Below, in pieces: positions 5,622 through 8,935 of a stretch of DNA of 8,935 bases. The DNA is from an uncultured Phycisphaerales bacterium. Lineage in GTDB: Bacteria > Planctomycetota > Phycisphaerae > WQYP01. Location of the stretch: the NCBI GenBank assembly GCA_937901265.1, contig CALCHA010000621.1:1-8935 (forward strand). The letters run 5' to 3'. Position numbers and translations under genes: made by a program. The notes below the pieces were generated by a model that saw only the letters and a program-made list of their open reading frames with translations, made no database searches and had not been told where the DNA came from. Position 1 is the stretch's first letter, and every line of letters starts with the position of its first letter.

Positions 5622-8600
5622 TCACACCTCTGCGAGTTCATCACTGGGCGTCAGCAGGGCCTCGGGCGAGGTCGCCGGGGCGGCACGCTTCACTTTTCGA
5701 TTCGGTCCCAGGGGCATCACCTGCTGTTCGCCAAAGAGCAGCCGCAGCGCTTCCACGCCGCCGTTCTGCATGTTGACCCCCCCACCGAGCTGCACCTGCA
5801 CGCGTACGCCGCCGCTGGCGGCACTCACGGCCAGATCGCACAGCTCGAGTTTCACCGGCGTGTTGCCCTTGTGCTCCTTCATCAGCTTTCCCACTGCCGC
5901 CAGCGTTCCTTCGTCGAGCTTCATCGAGTTTGTCTGGACCAGGATTTCCCGGGTCTTTTTCTTCTGCACGCTTTCCAGCGTGTAGACCTCGCGTGCCTTG
6001 AAGCTTGGATCCTCGCGGGTCTTGTCGACCTGGCCCTCAAAGAACAGGACGGCGTCGGGCTTGATGACATCGGCGAAGCGCTGGTACTCGTTGGAATAGA
6101 GCACCACTTCCATGGTGCCCACGAGGTCTTCGATGAGCAGAATCGCCCACTTCGAGCCGGCGTTTGGCCCGCTCTTGGTGACCATCATGCGGACCTTGGA
6201 GACCAGTCCGCCCATCATGCCGTTGCTCTTGTCCTGTGCGGAGCGGATGGTCTGCGTGTCCAGCGTGATGTAGCTTTGGAAGAGGGATTCGACGTCGCGC
6301 AGGGGATGGCTGGTGACGTAAAAGCCCAGGACCGATTTTTCCAGCGCCATCCGCTCGCCCTTGGGCCACTCGGGCACGGCGGGCACCTTGGGTTCGGAAG
6401 CGGCCAGGAATCCGCCGCCGGAGGAGGGTGCCCCAAACAGACTTTCCTGCCCGGCCCGTTTTGCCTCCTGGGTCTGTTGCGCCATGCGCGACGCCGTTTC
6501 CACGGCCGCCATGGCTGCCGCACGCACCGGATGGATCGAATCAAACGCCCCGCACTTGATCAGCGCCTCCATGACGCTCTTGTTGACGACCCGCAGGTCC
6601 ACGCGCTCACAGAAATCGAACAGCGATTTGTAGGGCTTTACCCGCTTGGCCCCGGTTTCCCCATCGATCTCCAGCCGCGAGGCCATGATCGATTCCACGG
6701 CTTTTTCGCCCACGCCCTTGATCGCGGCAAGTCCGAAGCGGATGTTCTCGCCCACCACCGCGAAATCAGCGTCCGACTCCTTGATGTCGGGGGGCAAAAT
6801 CTCGATGCCCACACGTCCTGATCCCGGCAGCGTGAGGTGGCGGCACTCGTCGATGTACTCCACCGTCTTCGCCTGGTCGATCATTTCAAAGGTCAGCAGC
6901 GCCGCCATGTACTGTGCCGGGAAATAGGTCTTCAGCCAGGCCGTCTGATAGGCCACGAACGCGTAGCGCGTCGAATGACTCTTGTTGAAGCCATAGCCGG
7001 CGAACTTTTCGATGTCGGCGAAGATTTCCTGGCCCTGCTCTTTTTTAAGCCCGTTGGCCATGGCACCTTCGAGGAACGCCGCCTTCTCCTTGTTGATGAC
7101 CTCGGCCTTTTTCTTGGAGATCGCCTTGATGATGTCGTAGGCGCGGCGCAGGGGGATATTCCCCAGGCGGTTGAAGATACGCATCACCTGTTCCTGATAG
7201 ACCATCACGCCGTAGGTCTCAGCCAGAACGCCATCGGCCAGCGGATGCAGGCTGGGGACCGCCTGCTTGCCATGCTTGCGGGCGCAGTAATCGGGGATCA
7301 GGTCCATGGGGCCGGGGCGATAGAGGGCGTTGGCGGCGATAAGGTCTTCGAGCCGATCGGGCTTCATCTTCATCAGGAGGTCTTTCATCCCGCCGGATTC
7401 AAACTGAAAGACGCCCTTGGTGCAGCCTTTTTGAAAGATGGTTTGATAGACGTGCTGATCCGTTATGTCGATCCGCTCAATGTCGATGCGCTTTCCCTGC
7501 CCGCGATCCTTCAAAAACGGCGGGGGATTCTCAACGAGCCTGCCGGTGAGCCTGACCGCGCCGCTGGCCAGATCCTTGTCGACCAAATCGAGCGCACGCT
7601 CGAGAATGGTAAGTGTCCGCAGCCCCAGAAAGTCCATCTTCAGCAGGCCCACCATCTCGCAGGTCGGGCCATCCCACTGGGTCATGATGTCTTCGCCGCT
7701 CTTGTACAGCGGCACGATTTCATCCAGGGGCTTGTCGCAGACAATCACGCCCGCGGCGTGCATCCCGGCATTCCTGCAGAGCCCCTCCAGCCGGCCGGCG
7801 ATGGCAAACAGATGCGCGATTTGCGGGTTCTCGTCGATGAGTTTTTTGATGTCAGGAATCCGCACCACGTCTTCCAGATCGACGTTCGGGCCGCCGGGAA
7901 TCAGCTTCGTGATGCGGTCGGTCTCCACCAGCGGCATGCCGAGCACGCGCCCCACATCCTTGATCGCCGCCTTCGCACCCAGCGTGTTGAAGGTGATGAT
8001 CTGGCACACGTTGCCATATTTGTTCCGCACATAATCGATGACCTTGCCGCGGCCCTCCTGGCAGATGTCGATATCGATGTCGGGCATGGCGGAGCGTGCC
8101 GGGTCCATGAACCGCTCAAACAGCAGGTCATACTTCACGGGATCGACATTGCACAGGCTCAGGACGTAGCCCACCACCGTGCCCACGCCCGAGCCTCTGG
8201 CCCCCACCGGGATGCCATTGTTCCGTGCAAAGTTGCAGAAGTCCCAGACGATCAGGAAGTAGCTGGCGAAGCCTTTGGAGCAGATCACCTGCAGCTCAAA
8301 ATCCAGCCGATCCATCACCGTCTTGCGCTGTTCGTCCGTCAGCGCGTCGCCATATTTCTCGGCCACGCCCGCAATACACAGCTCGCGCAGATAGGCGTCG
8401 GGATGCACCGCGGCACCATCCGCGGCGGGCGGGGGGACATAGACCGGCGCGTGCCGCGCCGTAAAATCGAGCTTGAGGTCGCACTTTTCCGCGATGGCGA
8501 GGGTGTTGTCGCAGGCCTCGGGGACGTCGCGGAAAATCTGCCGCATCTCCGCGGGGCTCTTGAGAAAGAGTTCCTTGGAATACTTCAACCGGGTCTCGTC

Positions 8601-8935
8601 GCTGAGCGTTCGGCCCATGCTGATGCAGCACAAGGCGTCGTGCGCGGCGTAATCTTCCTTGTGCAGGTAGTGGTGATCGTTGGTCGCCACCAGCGGGCAC
8701 CCCGCCCGCCGCGCCACCTCAATGAGGCGCGGGATCATGGCGACCTGCGCGGGGTCAAAATGATTCTGCAGCTCGACGTAAAAATCGTCGCCGAAAATAT
8801 CCTTGTATTGCCCCGCACAGGCCACCGCCCCCTCCATGTCGCCCTTTTCGACGAGCGCCGAAATTTCCGTCCCGAAGTGGCCATTCATGACCACGAGCCC
8901 CTCGTGATATTTCGCCAGCGTCTCTTTGTCGACCC
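5622..8935 (-). CDS. dnaE: DNA polymerase III subunit alpha (N-terminus outside window)
   Basis: DnaE is the replicative DNA polymerase subunit. About 1103 residues are visible; the frame runs on through the right edge, so the GTG at 8894 is internal and roughly the first 110-140 residues are missing. In order: the latter part of the PHP domain (FGDDFYVELQNH; LVATNDHHYL, then AAHDALCCISMGR); the palm with PDIDID (8067-8084), the two catalytic aspartates, and a third in KMDFLGLRTLT (Asp codon 7632-7634); KGVFQFESGGMKDL, LYRPGPMDLIP and GVMVYQEQVMRI in the catalytic core; GYGFNKSHS in the fingers; a tandem helix-hairpin-helix with AAIKGVGEKAV; a QESLF clamp-binding motif (6435-6449) fitting the internal beta-clamp site; and an OB fold (KVRMMVTKSG to VVLYSNEYQRF). 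It is DnaE, not PolC: no internal exonuclease is seen. A loop of roughly 28 residues before IDIERIDITD looks longer than usual. It heads a likely three-gene operon. No disruption or intein is seen. Confidence 0.97.
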   Translation of the reverse strand, partial: VDKETLAKYHEGLVVMNGHFGTEISALVEKGDMEGAVACAGQYKDIFGDDFYVELQNHFDPAQVAMIPRLIEVARRAGCPLVATNDHHYLHKEDYAAHDALCCISMGRTLSDETRLKYSKELFLKSPAEMRQIFRDVPEACDNTLAIAEKCDLKLDFTARHAPVYVPPPAADGAAVHPDAYLRELCIAGVAEKYGDALTDEQRKTVMDRLDFELQVICSKGFASYFLIVWDFCNFARNNGIPVGARGSGVGTVVGYVLSLCNVDPVKYDLLFERFMDPARSAMPDIDIDICQEGRGKVIDYVRNKYGNVCQIITFNTLGAKAAIKDVGRVLGMPLVETDRITKLIPGGPNVDLEDVVRIPDIKKLIDENPQIAHLFAIAGRLEGLCRNAGMHAAGVIVCDKPLDEIVPLYKSGEDIMTQWDGPTCEMVGLLKMDFLGLRTLTILERALDLVDKDLASGAVRLTGRLVENPPPFLKDRGQGKRIDIERIDITDQHVYQTIFQKGCTKGVFQFESGGMKDLLMKMKPDRLEDLIAANALYRPGPMDLIPDYCARKHGKQAVPSLHPLADGVLAETYGVMVYQEQVMRIFNRLGNIPLRRAYDIIKAISKKKAEVINKEKAAFLEGAMANGLKKEQGQEIFADIEKFAGYGFNKSHSTRYAFVAYQTAWLKTYFPAQYMAALLTFEMIDQAKTVEYIDECRHLTLPGSGRVGIEILPPDIKESDADFAVVGENIRFGLAAIKGVGEKAVESIMASRLEIDGETGAKRVKPYKSLFDFCERVDLRVVNKSVMEALIKCGAFDSIHPVRAAAMAAVETASRMAQQTQEAKRAGQESLFGAPSSGGGFLAASEPKVPAVPEWPKGERMALEKSVLGFYVTSHPLRDVESLFQSYITLDTQTIRSAQDKSNGMMGGLVSKVRMMVTKSGPNAGSKWAILLIEDLVGTMEVVLYSNEYQRFADVIKPDAVLFFEGQVDKTREDPSFKAREVYTLESVQKKKTREILVQTNSMKLDEGTLAAVGKLMKEHKGNTPVKLELCDLAVSAASGGVRVQVQLGGGVNMQNGGVEALRLLFGEQQVMPLGPNRKVKRAAPATSPEALLTPSDELAEV

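Noticed and set aside
5541..6821. Long plus-strand open frame (426 codons) opposite the end of dnaE and the membrane-protein gene
   Set aside because: It is antisense to a clear dnaE, rich in His, Gly, Leu and Arg as expected from the complementary strand of GC-rich coding DNA, and has no recognisable domain.

Overview
This 8.9 kb window looks like ordinary chromosomal DNA from a GC-rich bacterium. The best guess is a member of the Planctomycetota or a related deep lineage. That rests on a Uma2-family gene, a small four-helix membrane protein of a type I associate with Planctomycetes and Acidobacteria, and a cluster of short ACGAAG repeats in an intergenic gap of a kind I recall from such genomes. 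The taxonomic call is inference. Both ends of the window cut through genes.

Left half, plus strand. The window opens inside the C-terminal half of 6-phosphogluconate dehydrogenase (gnd). A Uma2-family PD-(D/E)XK protein follows 19 bases later; its start may be leaderless. After a 160-base gap comes an Ldh_2-family NAD(P)-dependent 2-oxoacid/2-hydroxyacid oxidoreductase. It is followed by a short-chain dehydrogenase resembling KduD-type sugar-acid dehydrogenases. These two probably form an oxidoreductase pair acting on a hydroxy or sugar acid. A small four-helix membrane protein of unknown function ends this strand.

Middle, 3984-4220. This is a convergent intergenic gap with no gene. It holds four ACGAAG units, a six-base inverted repeat and three TTTGCT units. 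I see no convincing intrinsic terminator.

Right half, minus strand. Three genes read leftward from the right edge: dnaE (DNA polymerase III alpha, lacking only its N-terminus), a 161-residue membrane protein with a proline-rich head, and a TIGR01777/YfcH-type NAD-dependent epimerase-like protein. Gaps of 17 and 2 bases suggest one transcript with translational coupling.

I see no tRNA, rRNA, CRISPR array, insertion sequence, phage or defence island. The main points for a second look are the Met in place of the usual Lys in the Uma2 protein, the altered SHG signature in the Ldh_2 protein, the GspF-like membrane protein tied to dnaE, and the ACGAAG repeat patch. No clearly new system is visible.
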